Shown here: positions 35,816 through 45,180 of the stretch, piece after piece
Numbering within the stretch: position 1 is the first letter of the stretch
How the letters are laid out: each line of letters begins with the position of its first letter
NCBI GenBank assembly: GCA_002500745.1
Contig: DLST01000010.1
Span: forward strand, 458,759-522,758
Length of the DNA stretch: 64,000 nucleotides
Direction: 5' to 3'
Origin: Sphingobacterium sp. UBA7855
Lineage (GTDB): Bacteria; Bacteroidota; Bacteroidia; Sphingobacteriales; Sphingobacteriaceae
The notes under the pieces: model-generated
Database searches by the model: none
The model's input: only the letters and a program-made list of their open reading frames with translations
What the model was told of the DNA's origin: nothing
Made by a program: the position numbers and the translations under genes

Positions 35816-36622
35816 ATGATTCAATTCCTAAAGGAAAGTACTTTTGCCGTTAATGAGGTTTTTAATAAGTCATTGGAGTTGCTGAAAAAGCATTATTTTT
35901 CTGTTGCCGGGCTTTGTTTTCTGTTATTTGTGACTTCTGGACTCTCCAATTATCTCGCAACATCGATTAGTGATTTCAATGTAGTGTTGAGTGGTTTTAT
36001 GGCGTTTTTTTTCATGGTAATGTATTTCGGATTGAACATGACTTTGTTTAAGTATATTTTGAGTCTGATTGATGGAAACCATGATAAGAAGCTGATTCAA
36101 TGTATCCCAAGTTCAAAAGAACTGGTTTACTTTTTCGGAGCTATGCTCAGTATTATGGTGCTTTCAATAATGCTCTTAATGTTATTGGGAGCAGTTTCTT
36201 TACCCTTCCTATATTTGTTTGAAAACGGTGAAAACCGTGTAGAGCTGATGAGCAAGTTTACAATGTTTGTCGTTTTTGTGGCAGCCATATTGACCTTTCT
36301 CCTAATCATAAGAGTGGCATTTTATCCGTTCTTCATTATTGATAAACACGCGGGAACTTTCAAATCTTTGCGTTTTAGTTTCGCACTGACAAAGGGTAAC
36401 GTGTTCAAACTGTTGTTGATTTTGGCTGTGTTTGCTTTCTTTCACTTGCTGCAGATGTATTTTAATTTTCTAGAATATTACATAATTTTTATTATTTTGA
36501 ACCTCGTTAGTTCTTTTTTGGTTGTACCTTTAGCTTGTATTGTCGTTTCGGTAGCTTATCGTTCAATGATGGCCGATTACCATGGTGGAGAGGACCCAGA
36601 GATTTTAAAAAATATATTTTAA
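35816..36622 (+). CDS. multi-pass membrane protein of unknown function
   Basis: A 268-residue protein with about six hydrophobic segments (near 28-46, 56-80, 100-128, 150-175, 194-214 and 224-250). The N-terminus (FAVNEVFNKSLELLKKHYFSVAGLCFLLF) and the positively charged cytosolic loop LRFSFALTKGNVFKL resemble the glycerophosphoryl-type membrane domain proteins, but I see no catalytic motif. The stop codon is 15 nt before the dxr start, so cotranscription with dxr and rseP is likely. Function unknown. Confidence 0.75.
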   Translation: MIQFLKESTFAVNEVFNKSLELLKKHYFSVAGLCFLLFVTSGLSNYLATSISDFNVVLSGFMAFFFMVMYFGLNMTLFKYILSLIDGNHDKKLIQCIPSSKELVYFFGAMLSIMVLSIMLLMLLGAVSLPFLYLFENGENRVELMSKFTMFVVFVAAILTFLLIIRVAFYPFFIIDKHAGTFKSLRFSFALTKGNVFKLLLILAVFAFFHLLQMYFNFLEYYIIFIILNLVSSFLVVPLACIVVSVAYRSMMADYHGGEDPEILKNIF

Positions 36623-36637
36623 TAAATAACAAAGGTT

Positions 36638-37795
36638 TTGAATAAAAAAGGAATTGCCATTTTAGGGGCAACGGGAAGTATAGGCACACAAGCCTTGGAT
36701 GTTATAAGAGCCTTTCCTAATAAATTTGAAGCAGTCGTTTTGACATGTGGTAGCAATGCAGCATTGTTAATTCAACAGGCTTTGGAGTTTAAGCCCAAAG
36801 CAGTTGTTGTAACGGATTCCCTTCAATATGGTTATGTCCAGGATGCCCTAAAAGGGCATAATATTGCTGTTCTTTTAGGTGAAGTGGGGTTGGTTGAAGT
36901 GGTTCAATATGAAGATGTTGATATTGTTTTGAATGCAATTGTTGGATCTGCCGGATTAAAGCCTACTGTGAAAGCGATTCAGTCCAAAAAGGATATCGCT
37001 TTGGCTAACAAGGAAACGCTGGTTGTCGCTGGCGAGCTGATTATGGCTTTGGTGCGTGAATATGGCGTTCGAATGCTACCTGTGGATTCAGAACATTCGG
37101 CAATTTTCCAGTGTTTGACCGGAGAGGAGCATAATCCAATAGAGAAAATCTACGTTACCGCTTCTGGCGGGCCTTTTAGAGGTAAAAGTAGAGCTGAGCT
37201 TCGCTGTGTTACCAAGGCTCAAGCATTGAAGCATCCCAATTGGTCTATGGGAGCCAAAATCACCATTGATTCCGCTTCTTTGATGAATAAAGGCTTAGAA
37301 GTCATTGAAGCAAAATGGCTTTTCAATTTGTCCATAGATCAAGTCGATGTCATTGTACATCCTCAGTCTATTGTCCATTCCCTGGTTCAGTTTCAAGACG
37401 GTTCTATGAAAGCGCAAATGGGCGTGCCTGATATGAAATTGCCGATCCAATATGCGTTGACATACCCAGCACGTTTCGAAAATAATTTTGAGCGTTTTAA
37501 TTTTATGGACTATCCAACACTCAGTTTCGAAAAAGCAGATTTGGAAACCTTCAGAAACCTGGCTCTTGCTTATGAGAGTTTACGGAGCGGTGGCAATAGA
37601 AGTTGCGTCTTGAATGCCGCTAATGAAGTGGTTGTAGATGCGTTCTTGAAAGATCGAGTTGGTTTTCTGGAGATGAGTGATGTGATTGAACAGACACTGG
37701 ATCAAGTAGAATTTATTGCAGCCCCAACGTTGGATGATTATCTGGAAACGGATCGTATAGCAAGATTAATAACAAAGGAAATAATCAAAGATTAA
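36638..37795 (+). CDS. dxr: 1-deoxy-D-xylulose-5-phosphate reductoisomerase
   Basis: A 385-residue MEP-pathway enzyme that makes 2-C-methyl-D-erythritol 4-phosphate from DXP using NADPH. Motifs: NADPH loop GATGSIGTQ, ALANKETLVVAG, SEHSAIFQC (metal ligands), TASGGPF, KITIDSASLMNKGLEVIEAKWLF, HPQSIVHSLVQFQDGS and MGVPDMKLPIQYAL. The start codon is TTG (36638); no in-frame ATG or GTG precedes it before a stop codon at 36623. Cytosolic. It is followed 15 nt later by rseP. Confidence 0.95.
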   Translation: MNKKGIAILGATGSIGTQALDVIRAFPNKFEAVVLTCGSNAALLIQQALEFKPKAVVVTDSLQYGYVQDALKGHNIAVLLGEVGLVEVVQYEDVDIVLNAIVGSAGLKPTVKAIQSKKDIALANKETLVVAGELIMALVREYGVRMLPVDSEHSAIFQCLTGEEHNPIEKIYVTASGGPFRGKSRAELRCVTKAQALKHPNWSMGAKITIDSASLMNKGLEVIEAKWLFNLSIDQVDVIVHPQSIVHSLVQFQDGSMKAQMGVPDMKLPIQYALTYPARFENNFERFNFMDYPTLSFEKADLETFRNLALAYESLRSGGNRSCVLNAANEVVVDAFLKDRVGFLEMSDVIEQTLDQVEFIAAPTLDDYLETDRIARLITKEIIKD

Positions 37796-37810
37796 ATTTA
37801 AAAAGCATAC

Positions 37811-39136
37811 ATGGGTGTTTTAATTATGGTCGGACAAGTGATTCTAGGCTTGTCAATTTTAATTGTTCTACATGAGTTAGGACATTTTTTAGCAGCGCGT
37901 GCATTTGGTATCAAGGTAGAAAAGTTTTATTTGTTCTTTGATGCTTGGGGAGTGAAATTGTTTAAATTCAATTATAAAGGATGTGAATATGGTATTGGCT
38001 GGTTACCATTAGGTGGTTATGTCAAAATTGCTGGGATGATCGATGAGTCGATGGATACGGAGCAATTGAAGGGCGAACCACAGCCATGGGAATTTCGGTC
38101 AAAACCAGCTTGGCAACGTTTAATTGTTATGCTGGGCGGTATTATTGTCAATATTGTAGTCGGTGTTATCGTTTTTTGGATGCTGACTTTTAAAATGGGC
38201 AATACAGATATCAAAATGGACCAGCTTGTAAACGGTATTGTGCCGGGATCTATTGGGGAGTCCATTGGCTTGAAAGCTGGAGATAAAGTCATTTCAATTG
38301 ATGGTCACCGTGTCGAAAATTATTCCGAGCTGATCAGTTCTAAAGTATTGATGGGGGGAGTTACCCTTGCTGTTGAACGTGGTGGTGTGACTGAAGATGT
38401 CAAAGTTCCAGCCGATTTATTAAATACGCTTTCTGACAAAAAAGGCGAGAAGTTTATTGAGCCCCGAATTAAGACGACCAGCATAGCGGAAGTAGCGCCA
38501 GGTTCAGTGGCGAGCAAAATGGGTTTTGTGAAGGGAGATAGCATTATTGCCGTAAATAATATACAGGTTCCTTTCTTTGACCAATTTAGAGCACAGATAA
38601 AAGCGAATATCAATAAAACTGTAACAATTAAAGTCGTACGCAAAGGTAATGAAGTTTCCTTGCAAGGAAATGTCCCTGCAGATGCCATGCTTGGGTTTGG
38701 TATTAACCGTGATTATTCCATCAAATCTTTTACAACGCAATATACTTTGACAGAAGCATTTCCAATTGGTGCAAAGAAGGCTTTTACAGTGATTACCGAT
38801 AATGCCAAAGGATTTGGCAAAATTTTCAAAGGCGAAGTGCGTGCTGATAAAGCCTTATCGGGTCCTATTGGTATAGCTACTTTGTTTGGTACTGAGGTGG
38901 ATTGGATCCGTTTTTGGTCTTTGGTCGGAATGTTGTCGATGGCATTGGCATTTATGAACCTATTGCCTATTCCAGCGCTGGATGGTGGTCACGTATTATT
39001 CTTATTGATTGAAATGATACAAGGTAAGCCATTGAGCGAAAAATTTCTGGAAAAGGCGCAGATGGTTGGTTTCTTTATTCTTTTGGCCTTAATGGTATTT
39101 ATATTCGGAAACGATATTTTTAAGCTATTTAAATAG
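37811..39136 (+). CDS. rseP: site-2 zinc protease RseP (M50)
   Basis: A 441-residue intramembrane protease that cleaves membrane-anchored anti-sigma factors or signal remnants. Active-site motif VLHELGHFLAAR (HExxH) is in the first TM helix. Two PDZ domains follow (near 110-200, around GIVPGSIGESIGLKAGDKVISIDG, and near 205-300, around VAPGSVASKMGFVKGDSIIAVNNI). The third metal ligand lies in FMNLLPIPALDGGHVLF. The tandem with dxr is common in bacteria. It is followed by a GC-rich terminator. Confidence 0.94.
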   Translation: MGVLIMVGQVILGLSILIVLHELGHFLAARAFGIKVEKFYLFFDAWGVKLFKFNYKGCEYGIGWLPLGGYVKIAGMIDESMDTEQLKGEPQPWEFRSKPAWQRLIVMLGGIIVNIVVGVIVFWMLTFKMGNTDIKMDQLVNGIVPGSIGESIGLKAGDKVISIDGHRVENYSELISSKVLMGGVTLAVERGGVTEDVKVPADLLNTLSDKKGEKFIEPRIKTTSIAEVAPGSVASKMGFVKGDSIIAVNNIQVPFFDQFRAQIKANINKTVTIKVVRKGNEVSLQGNVPADAMLGFGINRDYSIKSFTTQYTLTEAFPIGAKKAFTVITDNAKGFGKIFKGEVRADKALSGPIGIATLFGTEVDWIRFWSLVGMLSMALAFMNLLPIPALDGGHVLFLLIEMIQGKPLSEKFLEKAQMVGFFILLALMVFIFGNDIFKLFK

Positions 39137-39180
39137 CTCAAACGATCGCCAGCCGAAGCTGACGGCATGTATCTCATAAA

Positions 39181-39214
39181 GTAAAGGGGGGCTTTGAATT
39201 TGGCCCCCCTTTAC
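39181..39214 (+). terminator. terminator of rseP
   Basis: GTAAAGGGGGGC (39181-39192) pairs with GCCCCCCTTTAC (39203-39214) over 12 bp with a 10-nt loop, 45 nt after the stop. It lacks a long T-tract. Confidence 0.7.
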
Positions 39215-39378
39215 TCTATGTTATCGGTACGATTAAAGAAGAAGGTTTCACGTTCTATAATTATCTGCTAGCTGAATTATCCCTTTATATGTTTTCATCG
39301 TATATATTTAAGCCTTAGGATGAAGATTTTTACAACAATAAATTCTCTATTTGTATTGCATTTGAAAAACAAATTTTC

Positions 39379-39386
39379 TAAGTTTG
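39379..39386 (+). promoter_or_regulatory. -7 box 3 nt before the YwbE-like start
   Basis: TAAGTTTG then GTC then the ATG at 39390. A TTG at 39356-39358 lies 20 nt upstream, a suitable -33 distance. Confidence 0.55.
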
Positions 39387-39389
39387 GTC

Positions 39390-39593
39390 ATGGATGGAAG
39401 AAATAGAGCAGATATAAAGCCTGGTATGTTGGTGAATATCATCTTAAAAAAAGATCAACGTACTGGAAATCTTACAGAGGGGATTGTGAAGGACTTGTTG
39501 ACCTCATCCTCTTATCATTCGAGAGGAATTAAAGTGAGATTGATGGACGGCCAAATAGGAAGAGTGGCCGAAATTATTGAAGATGACTTTTAG
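39390..39593 (+). CDS. YwbE-family small protein
   Basis: A 67-residue protein starting MDGRNRADIKPGMLV. Family features: GRNRADIKPGMLVNIILKKDQRTGNLTEGIVKDLLTSSSYHSRGIKVRLMDGQIGRVAEI. The function is uncharacterised; the SH3-like, glycine-rich short protein may bind RNA (inference only). In-frame TTG upstream (39384) is less likely than the ATG. It has its own promoter-like box close to the start. Confidence 0.8.
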   Translation: MDGRNRADIKPGMLVNIILKKDQRTGNLTEGIVKDLLTSSSYHSRGIKVRLMDGQIGRVAEIIEDDF

Positions 39594-39841
39594 CAGGTGT
39601 TTTACTTATCTTCCGCTCTTTTTTATTTAATCTTTTCTCGTACTATTGATACTGAAAATTTTGCTGCCTATGATGTCCTTTTGAATAAATTCATGTAAAG
39701 ACTTTGAGTTATTAATAGTGGGCATTTTGAAATAAAACTTGAATAATGACATTATTACCACTAAATTGTTTCTTTATTTTTTATTTTATTACATATTTAT
39801 ATAATATTATTTTTATAATTACTAAATGACGGTTTTTTCAA

Positions 39842-40213
39842 ATGGATATAAAAAATAAATGTACGATTGTCTATGCTGATGATGCTTTAATTCATCATAT
39901 ACTGATGCGTGCTATGACTCAATCTCATTTATTGAATTTGGTTTATTGTGCTTCTAATGGGATGGACTTAATTGACTACCTCCATGACAACGGACATGAG
40001 CTTCCTCAGATATGTATACTGGATCTACATATGCCCGTGCTAAACGGAATAGAAACGGCTAAAATAATGAAAGAAAAGTTCCCTTCCGTCAGGATATTCG
40101 GTCTAACATCGAGCAGTGATGAAAATGAACGTATGAAAATGCGGGACGCTGGGGCAGAAGAGATTTTTTCAAAGGAGCAGATGCCTTTATTAATGAAACA
40201 ACTTGCTTCTTGA
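39842..40213 (+). CDS. stand-alone response regulator receiver protein
   Basis: A 123-residue CheY-like receiver: acidic pair D13-D14, phosphoacceptor D61 in ICILDLHMP, Thr89 in GLTSS and Lys111 in FSKEQ. There is no output domain and no histidine kinase nearby. It could act as a phosphotransfer shuttle or bind a partner protein; its kinase is unknown. The intergenic stretch upstream (39594-39841) is AT-rich with no clear promoter match. Confidence 0.85.
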   Translation: MDIKNKCTIVYADDALIHHILMRAMTQSHLLNLVYCASNGMDLIDYLHDNGHELPQICILDLHMPVLNGIETAKIMKEKFPSVRIFGLTSSSDENERMKMRDAGAEEIFSKEQMPLLMKQLAS

Positions 40214-40229
40214 ATATAAAAAGCTGCAC

Positions 40230-40259
40230 AAAAAAGCCTAACATCTGTCAGGCTTTTTC
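40230..40259. terminator. convergent terminator of the receiver gene and the 40248 gene
   Basis: AAAAAGCCT (40231-40239) pairs with AGGCTTTTT (40250-40258) over 9 bp with a 10-nt loop, overlapping the minus-strand stop codon. Confidence 0.7.
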
Positions 40260-40460
40260 TTTGGTTTCTAAAGCATCCTTGAATTTTAACAACCTAATCC
40301 AGGACGGACATTTACTTAAGTCTTTTTTCCATAAGCTTACATGGATAAAGCTTGTGCTTAAGAAGCGTTGAACGTCAAAGACTTGCATGTCTTGCTGTAT
40401 TTCTAGCGTATCAGGCAGATCTTTGGATCTAAAATATTCTTGTAATTCCTCTGGAGTCAT
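40248..40460 (-). CDS. small conserved protein (DUF6965-like)
   Basis: A 70-residue protein from the ATG at 40460 (MTPEELQEYFRSKDLPDTLEIQQDM). A longer form from an in-frame start at 40505 would overlap the outer membrane factor gene. The pattern DVQRFLSTSFIHVSLWKKDLSKCPSWIRLLKFKDAL resembles a DUF6965-type protein of Bacteroidota, from memory. A TACTTTTG box ends 4 nt before the ATG. Function unknown. Confidence 0.6.
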   Translation of the reverse strand: MTPEELQEYFRSKDLPDTLEIQQDMQVFDVQRFLSTSFIHVSLWKKDLSKCPSWIRLLKFKDALETKEKA

Positions 40461-40464
40461 ACAA

Positions 40465-40472
40465 CAAAAGTA
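40465..40472 (-). promoter_or_regulatory. -7 box 4 nt before the DUF6965-like start
   Basis: TACTTTTG on the minus strand (40472 to 40465), TTGT, then ATG at 40460. It lies about 14 nt outside the 3' end of the upstream outer membrane factor gene. Confidence 0.5.
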
Positions 40473-40485
40473 AAGTTTTAAATCT

Positions 40486-41952
40486 TTATCTCCAACCTCC
40501 GCCAAGCGCGCGGTAAAGATCTACAAATGCATCCAAATGCTGCTGTCTTAACTCCACAAGATCGAGGTCACTGTTTAATGCATTGCTTTGCGCTGTAATC
40601 ACCTCTAGGTAAGTAGCATATCCGCTTTTAAAGAGTAGGTTCGCATTTTTGACCGCAAGTTGCGCATTATCCACTCTTTCTTTTGCCAGAGATAATTGTT
40701 CACGTTGTTTGTCTACTGTAACAACTGCGTTAGAGACTTCGGCTACTGCCTCCACAACCTTTTGCTGAAACTGAATTTCGGCCTTATCTCGTTCCAATTT
40801 GGCTACTTCGTATTGTGTTTTTAATGTTCTGTTTTTGAAAATAGGTGTGGTCAAATTTCCAGTTATTCCGCCGAGTAATGCTCCAGGGATATGGAACCAA
40901 TTTTTTGGAAGCATGCTATTAACGCCTAATACGCCACCAATAGTTAAGGATGGATAACGCATGGCTTGTTGGATATTAACGTTCGCATTGGCAGCCATCA
41001 ATTGGAGCTCAGATGATCGAATGTCAGGTCTATTGCGAAGAATCTCTAATGGAGAACCGAGGGAGATGTTTTTGCTCTCGGCGAAGAGATGTTCGTAAGA
41101 AGTACCTCTATTGATACTGTCTGGTAATTTTCCGGTGAGCGTCTGAAGGGCATTTTCCTGAATGACAATTTCTTTTTCCAGTTCAGGCACAAGGGATGCA
41201 GCCAATAGACGTTGAGATTGTGTCTGTTGGATCGCCAAAGCGGTGATTTCACCAGCTTCATATTGTAACCTGATCATGTGGAGCGTACTATCATTTAATT
41301 GCACGTTACGCTTAGCGACTTCTATTTTAGCATCAAGCATCAGAAGATTGAAATAGCCTTTTGCTACCGAAGTTATAATGGAGGTTTGTACAGCGTTTTT
41401 TGCTTCCTCCGTATCCAAATATTCGGCCAATAGCTGCTCTTGTTTGCTTCCTATCTTCTTCCAGATATCTATTTCCCAGCTAAAGTTAATGTCTGAGCCA
41501 AACATTGACTGATAGACGAACATATCTTGCGGTGCTTTTTCACCTTTTTGATCATAGTATTTGGTCAGTGGGCCGCTGCCAAAATCCTGCGATCGCCAAG
41601 TCCGGTTTCCATTGGCAATCGTTGCATTTATACTCGGTAGATAATTTGCCTTATTTTGGGATAATAGCCGGTTTGAAATCTGCAGATTTAGTAAGGCGGT
41701 CCTCATCTCAAAATTGTTTGACAACGCAGAATCAATTAATAACTTCAACGTCGGATCATGGAAGAAAGATTTCCAATGAATTAGTCCCATACTGGAGGTG
41801 TCTCCGAAGAGGTCCAGTGTATCGCCACGAAAATTTTCAGGAAGTTTTACTTTGGGCTGCACATAATCTTTTCCTACTTTACAAGCATTCATCATTCCTA
41901 ATATGCCTATGATTATACCGACTCCCAAAATGTATTTTTTTATGTTTTTCAT
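40486..41952 (-). CDS. outer membrane factor of RND efflux system (NodT/OprM family)
   Basis: A 488-residue lipoprotein (lipobox MMNAC, Cys24) of the TolC-like NodT/OprM type. It forms the outer-membrane channel of a tripartite pump. Recognisable are the DLFGDTSSMGLIHWKSFFHDPTLKLLIDSALSNNFEMRTA start, NKANYLPSINATIANGN, the second repeat LEILRNRPDIRSSELQLMAANANVNIQQAMRYPSLTIGG and YLEVITAQSNALNSDLDLVELRQQHLDAFVDLYRALGGGW. Its start overlaps the stop of the RND gene by 1 nt, so they are coupled. Confidence 0.93.
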   Translation of the reverse strand: MKNIKKYILGVGIIIGILGMMNACKVGKDYVQPKVKLPENFRGDTLDLFGDTSSMGLIHWKSFFHDPTLKLLIDSALSNNFEMRTALLNLQISNRLLSQNKANYLPSINATIANGNRTWRSQDFGSGPLTKYYDQKGEKAPQDMFVYQSMFGSDINFSWEIDIWKKIGSKQEQLLAEYLDTEEAKNAVQTSIITSVAKGYFNLLMLDAKIEVAKRNVQLNDSTLHMIRLQYEAGEITALAIQQTQSQRLLAASLVPELEKEIVIQENALQTLTGKLPDSINRGTSYEHLFAESKNISLGSPLEILRNRPDIRSSELQLMAANANVNIQQAMRYPSLTIGGVLGVNSMLPKNWFHIPGALLGGITGNLTTPIFKNRTLKTQYEVAKLERDKAEIQFQQKVVEAVAEVSNAVVTVDKQREQLSLAKERVDNAQLAVKNANLLFKSGYATYLEVITAQSNALNSDLDLVELRQQHLDAFVDLYRALGGGWR

Positions 41953-44900
41953 TATTCTTCCTCTTGTTTAGCTAATTTATCATGTAGTTTTTCATCCAAG
42001 CTTTTAAATTCGACAAATAATACCGGGATGATGAAGATACCAAACGCTACGCCAAATAGCATACCGCCGGCGGCGCTGAAACTGATGGAGTGATTGCCGA
42101 TGGCTGATGGCCCTACAGTCCACATCAGTGGTACTAGACCGGCTACAAATGCCAAACTTGTCATCAAGATAGGCCTTAATCTAAGCTTGGATCCATTGAT
42201 GGCCGCTTCGACAATACTCTTACCATTTTTGCGCTCCTGGACTGCGAATTCTACAATTAGAATTGCGTTTTTGGCCAAAAGACCTATAAGCATGATGAGT
42301 CCTACCTGAACATAAATATTGTTTTGAAGTCCTACCAGGTTGATGACAGCGAAAACGCCAATCAATCCTACCGGTATCGACAAAAGTACTGCCCACGGAA
42401 GGATATAGCTTTCATATTGAGCCGAAAGCAGGAAGTATACAAAAAGAATACTAAGTGCAAAAATCAGCACAGTCTGGGATCCAGATTGGCTCTCTTCGTA
42501 ACTCATGCCCGTCCATTCAAATCCATAATTCCCAGGAAGATTGCTATCGGCCATTTTTTGGATAGCCTGCATAGCGTCATCTGTACTGTAACCGTCGGCT
42601 GTGGTGATATTTACAGCGATAGCATTGTACAGATTATAACGGGTTATGGTTTCGGGCCCCACCGTCTTTTCTAAGGTCAGGAGGGTATTTATAGGAACCA
42701 TTTCACCTTTGCTATTCCTTACAAAAATTGAATTGAAGGATTCGGGATCTTTACGGAAATCAAAATCCGATTGAACATAAACGCGATACTGGCGGCCAAA
42801 TCGATTGAAATCACTCGCTTGTACACGTGCAAAGTAAGATCTGATGGTGGACATAAGATCTTTGATATCGACGCCCAGGGATTTAGCTTTCACAGCATCA
42901 ATATTGACTTCATACTGCGGGAAGTTTGATTTGAAGCTTGTGTAAGCGCTTCGTATCTCTGGTAAGGTATTTAATTGGTTGATAAATGTGTCGGCAATGG
43001 TGTTAAAGTCTCTGATATCGCCACCCATCCGATCTTGAAGAACCATTTCAATGCCGGCAAAATCCCCAAAACCCTGCACAGTAGGGCGAGGGAACACTGT
43101 AAACGTGGCTTCATTAATCTGGGATAGATCTTTTCTGATGGTATCCATAAAGGCATTGATATTCTGGATATGCTCACGCTTGGCGTGTGGTTTTAGGGTA
43201 ATGTAACCAGCAGCAAATGCCGGACTTGAACTGCCATCTAGGGCATTAAAACCGGAAACTGTCGTCATTCCATTGATATCCTCCCTTTTCTTTAGAATAC
43301 TATCGGCACGGTGAAGTACCTCTGTCGTCCGGCTCAATGAGGCACCAGGAGGGAGGGCGATATTGTATGTAATAAAACCGTCGTCCTCGGTCGGAATGAA
43401 ACTTTTAGGTGTTTTTATCATAAAAAATGCGCCGAGTGCAGTAATCAAAACTAAACCTGTCCAAGCTATTTTTTTGTTCTTGATAAGGACTGTTACCACG
43501 GCAACATACCGTAAAGTAAGTCTATCAAAAGACGTGTTGAACGCCTTAAAGAAGCGATTTTTAAACTGATTTATCTTGCTGGTTTTTTGATCGTTGTGAT
43601 GTTGTGGCGTTTTAAGCAGGAGTGCACATAGTGCAGGGCTTAAGGTCAATGCATTGAGTGCTGAAATCAGAATTGCCGTTGCCAACGTGTAAGCAAACTG
43701 TCGATAAAAGATTCCAGCCGGCCCCTCCATAAAGCCAACGGGCAAAAATACGGCGGCCATGACCATCGTTATTGACAGAATGGCACCTGTAATTTCGGAC
43801 ATCGTCGACAATGTCGCAGCTCGGGCTTTTAATCCTGTGCTGTGCATTTTTTCGTGGATCGCCTCAACGACAACAATTGCATCATCAACCACAATTCCAA
43901 TGGCTAATACCAAGGCAAACATGGTTAGGACATTCAGTGAAAATCCAAAGAGTTGCAGAAAAAAGAACGTTCCTACCAACGATACCGGGATTGCAATAGC
44001 TGGAATCAAGGTAGACCTAAAATCTTGTAAGAAAATAAATACAATAACAAATACGAGGATAAAGGCTTCAAAAAGTGTGTGTTCGACTTGATTGATCGAT
44101 TCGTCGATCTGGTCCCTTACCGAGTATGTCACTTCGTAGTGTATGCCTTTTGGAAATGTTTTTGATTGTTCTTCGAGTACTTTTCTGACGGCAATATCGA
44201 TATCATGAGCGTTAGAACCACTAGTCTGTGTTAGATTGAGGGTTAGGCCCGGATGTCCATTTACCTTATTATCGCTACTTAGATTGGTCGCTCCGAATTC
44301 TATTCTTGCGACATCCTTTAGATAAAGTACTGATCCATCTTCGTTGGTCTTTATTACAATATTTTGGAATTCCTCTGGCGTCGTGAAGCGCCCTTTATGG
44401 CGGATCACCGTCTCAAAGGCTTCGTCTGAGGTCTCTCCAAATTTACCAGGGGCGATCTCAAAGTTCTGATCTTTTATTGCGTCAGTGACATCCTGTGGAA
44501 CCAAGTTGTAAAGGGCGAGCTTTTCGGGGTTTAACCAAAGTCTCATGGCGTAATCCCTAGCCCCTAGGCGGGACACTTGAGCTACTCCATCTACGCGCAG
44601 TAAGGGTCGCATCAGGTTAATCTGTGCAAATGCCTGTAGAAAAGTTTCGTCATAGGCGCTATCTTTATGATCGGAGTATAAGTTGATTGTCATGATGACA
44701 CCGGTTTGCCTCGGCATGACCGTGATACCCGCTTCATTTACTTCCGCGGGAATGGAGCTAATGGCTTTGGAAATCCGAGTCTGTACATTAACTGACGCAA
44801 TGTCTGGATTGGTTCCTGTTTTGAAATATACAGACACACTTCCAGAGCCTGAGTTGGAAGCAGAGGATTTGATGTAAGTCATATCCTCTACACCATTGAT

Positions 44901-45104
44901 GGCTTCTTCGATAGGTAATAAAACACTTTTCGCCACTGTTTCAGCATTCGCTCCAGGATAACTGAGTGAAACAAGCACGCTGGGTGGGGCAATTTCTGGA
45001 AAGCGCGATACGGGCAGCAATTTTAGGCCTACTAAGCCTAAAATAACCAATATAATGGAAACCACCGTGGCCAATACGGGCCTATTTATAAATGTTTTAA
45101 GCAT
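41952..45104 (-). CDS. RND multidrug efflux transporter (AcrB/HAE1 type)
   Basis: A 1050-residue inner-membrane proton-driven pump with 12 TM helices and two large periplasmic loops. Features: MLKTFINRPVLATVVSIILVILG, SYPGANAETVAKSVLLPIEEAINGVEDMTYI, the GIVVDDAIVVVEAI proton-relay Asp pair near residue 405, TFTVFPRPTVQGFGDFAG and TSLAFVAGLVPLMWTVGP. Substrates cannot be deduced. It sits between the membrane fusion protein and the outer membrane factor genes, transcribed on the minus strand in the order fusion protein, pump, channel. Confidence 0.96.
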   Translation of the reverse strand: MLKTFINRPVLATVVSIILVILGLVGLKLLPVSRFPEIAPPSVLVSLSYPGANAETVAKSVLLPIEEAINGVEDMTYIKSSASNSGSGSVSVYFKTGTNPDIASVNVQTRISKAISSIPAEVNEAGITVMPRQTGVIMTINLYSDHKDSAYDETFLQAFAQINLMRPLLRVDGVAQVSRLGARDYAMRLWLNPEKLALYNLVPQDVTDAIKDQNFEIAPGKFGETSDEAFETVIRHKGRFTTPEEFQNIVIKTNEDGSVLYLKDVARIEFGATNLSSDNKVNGHPGLTLNLTQTSGSNAHDIDIAVRKVLEEQSKTFPKGIHYEVTYSVRDQIDESINQVEHTLFEAFILVFVIVFIFLQDFRSTLIPAIAIPVSLVGTFFFLQLFGFSLNVLTMFALVLAIGIVVDDAIVVVEAIHEKMHSTGLKARAATLSTMSEITGAILSITMVMAAVFLPVGFMEGPAGIFYRQFAYTLATAILISALNALTLSPALCALLLKTPQHHNDQKTSKINQFKNRFFKAFNTSFDRLTLRYVAVVTVLIKNKKIAWTGLVLITALGAFFMIKTPKSFIPTEDDGFITYNIALPPGASLSRTTEVLHRADSILKKREDINGMTTVSGFNALDGSSSPAFAAGYITLKPHAKREHIQNINAFMDTIRKDLSQINEATFTVFPRPTVQGFGDFAGIEMVLQDRMGGDIRDFNTIADTFINQLNTLPEIRSAYTSFKSNFPQYEVNIDAVKAKSLGVDIKDLMSTIRSYFARVQASDFNRFGRQYRVYVQSDFDFRKDPESFNSIFVRNSKGEMVPINTLLTLEKTVGPETITRYNLYNAIAVNITTADGYSTDDAMQAIQKMADSNLPGNYGFEWTGMSYEESQSGSQTVLIFALSILFVYFLLSAQYESYILPWAVLLSIPVGLIGVFAVINLVGLQNNIYVQVGLIMLIGLLAKNAILIVEFAVQERKNGKSIVEAAINGSKLRLRPILMTSLAFVAGLVPLMWTVGPSAIGNHSISFSAAGGMLFGVAFGIFIIPVLFVEFKSLDEKLHDKLAKQEEE

Positions 45105-45120
45105 ATATATAGAATTTTAA

Positions 45121-45165
45121 ACATGCTACTTTCAGCGTAAAGTTTCACGGGTACAAGTAGCATGT
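45121..45165. repeat. 11-bp inverted repeat between the AcrA- and AcrB-like genes
   Basis: ACATGCTACTT (45121-45131) pairs with AAGTAGCATGT (45155-45165) over 11 bp with a 23-nt loop. It lies in the 76-nt gap of an operon, so it may be an attenuator or processing hairpin. Confidence 0.5.
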
Positions 45166-45180
45166 AAAAACGATCAATAA

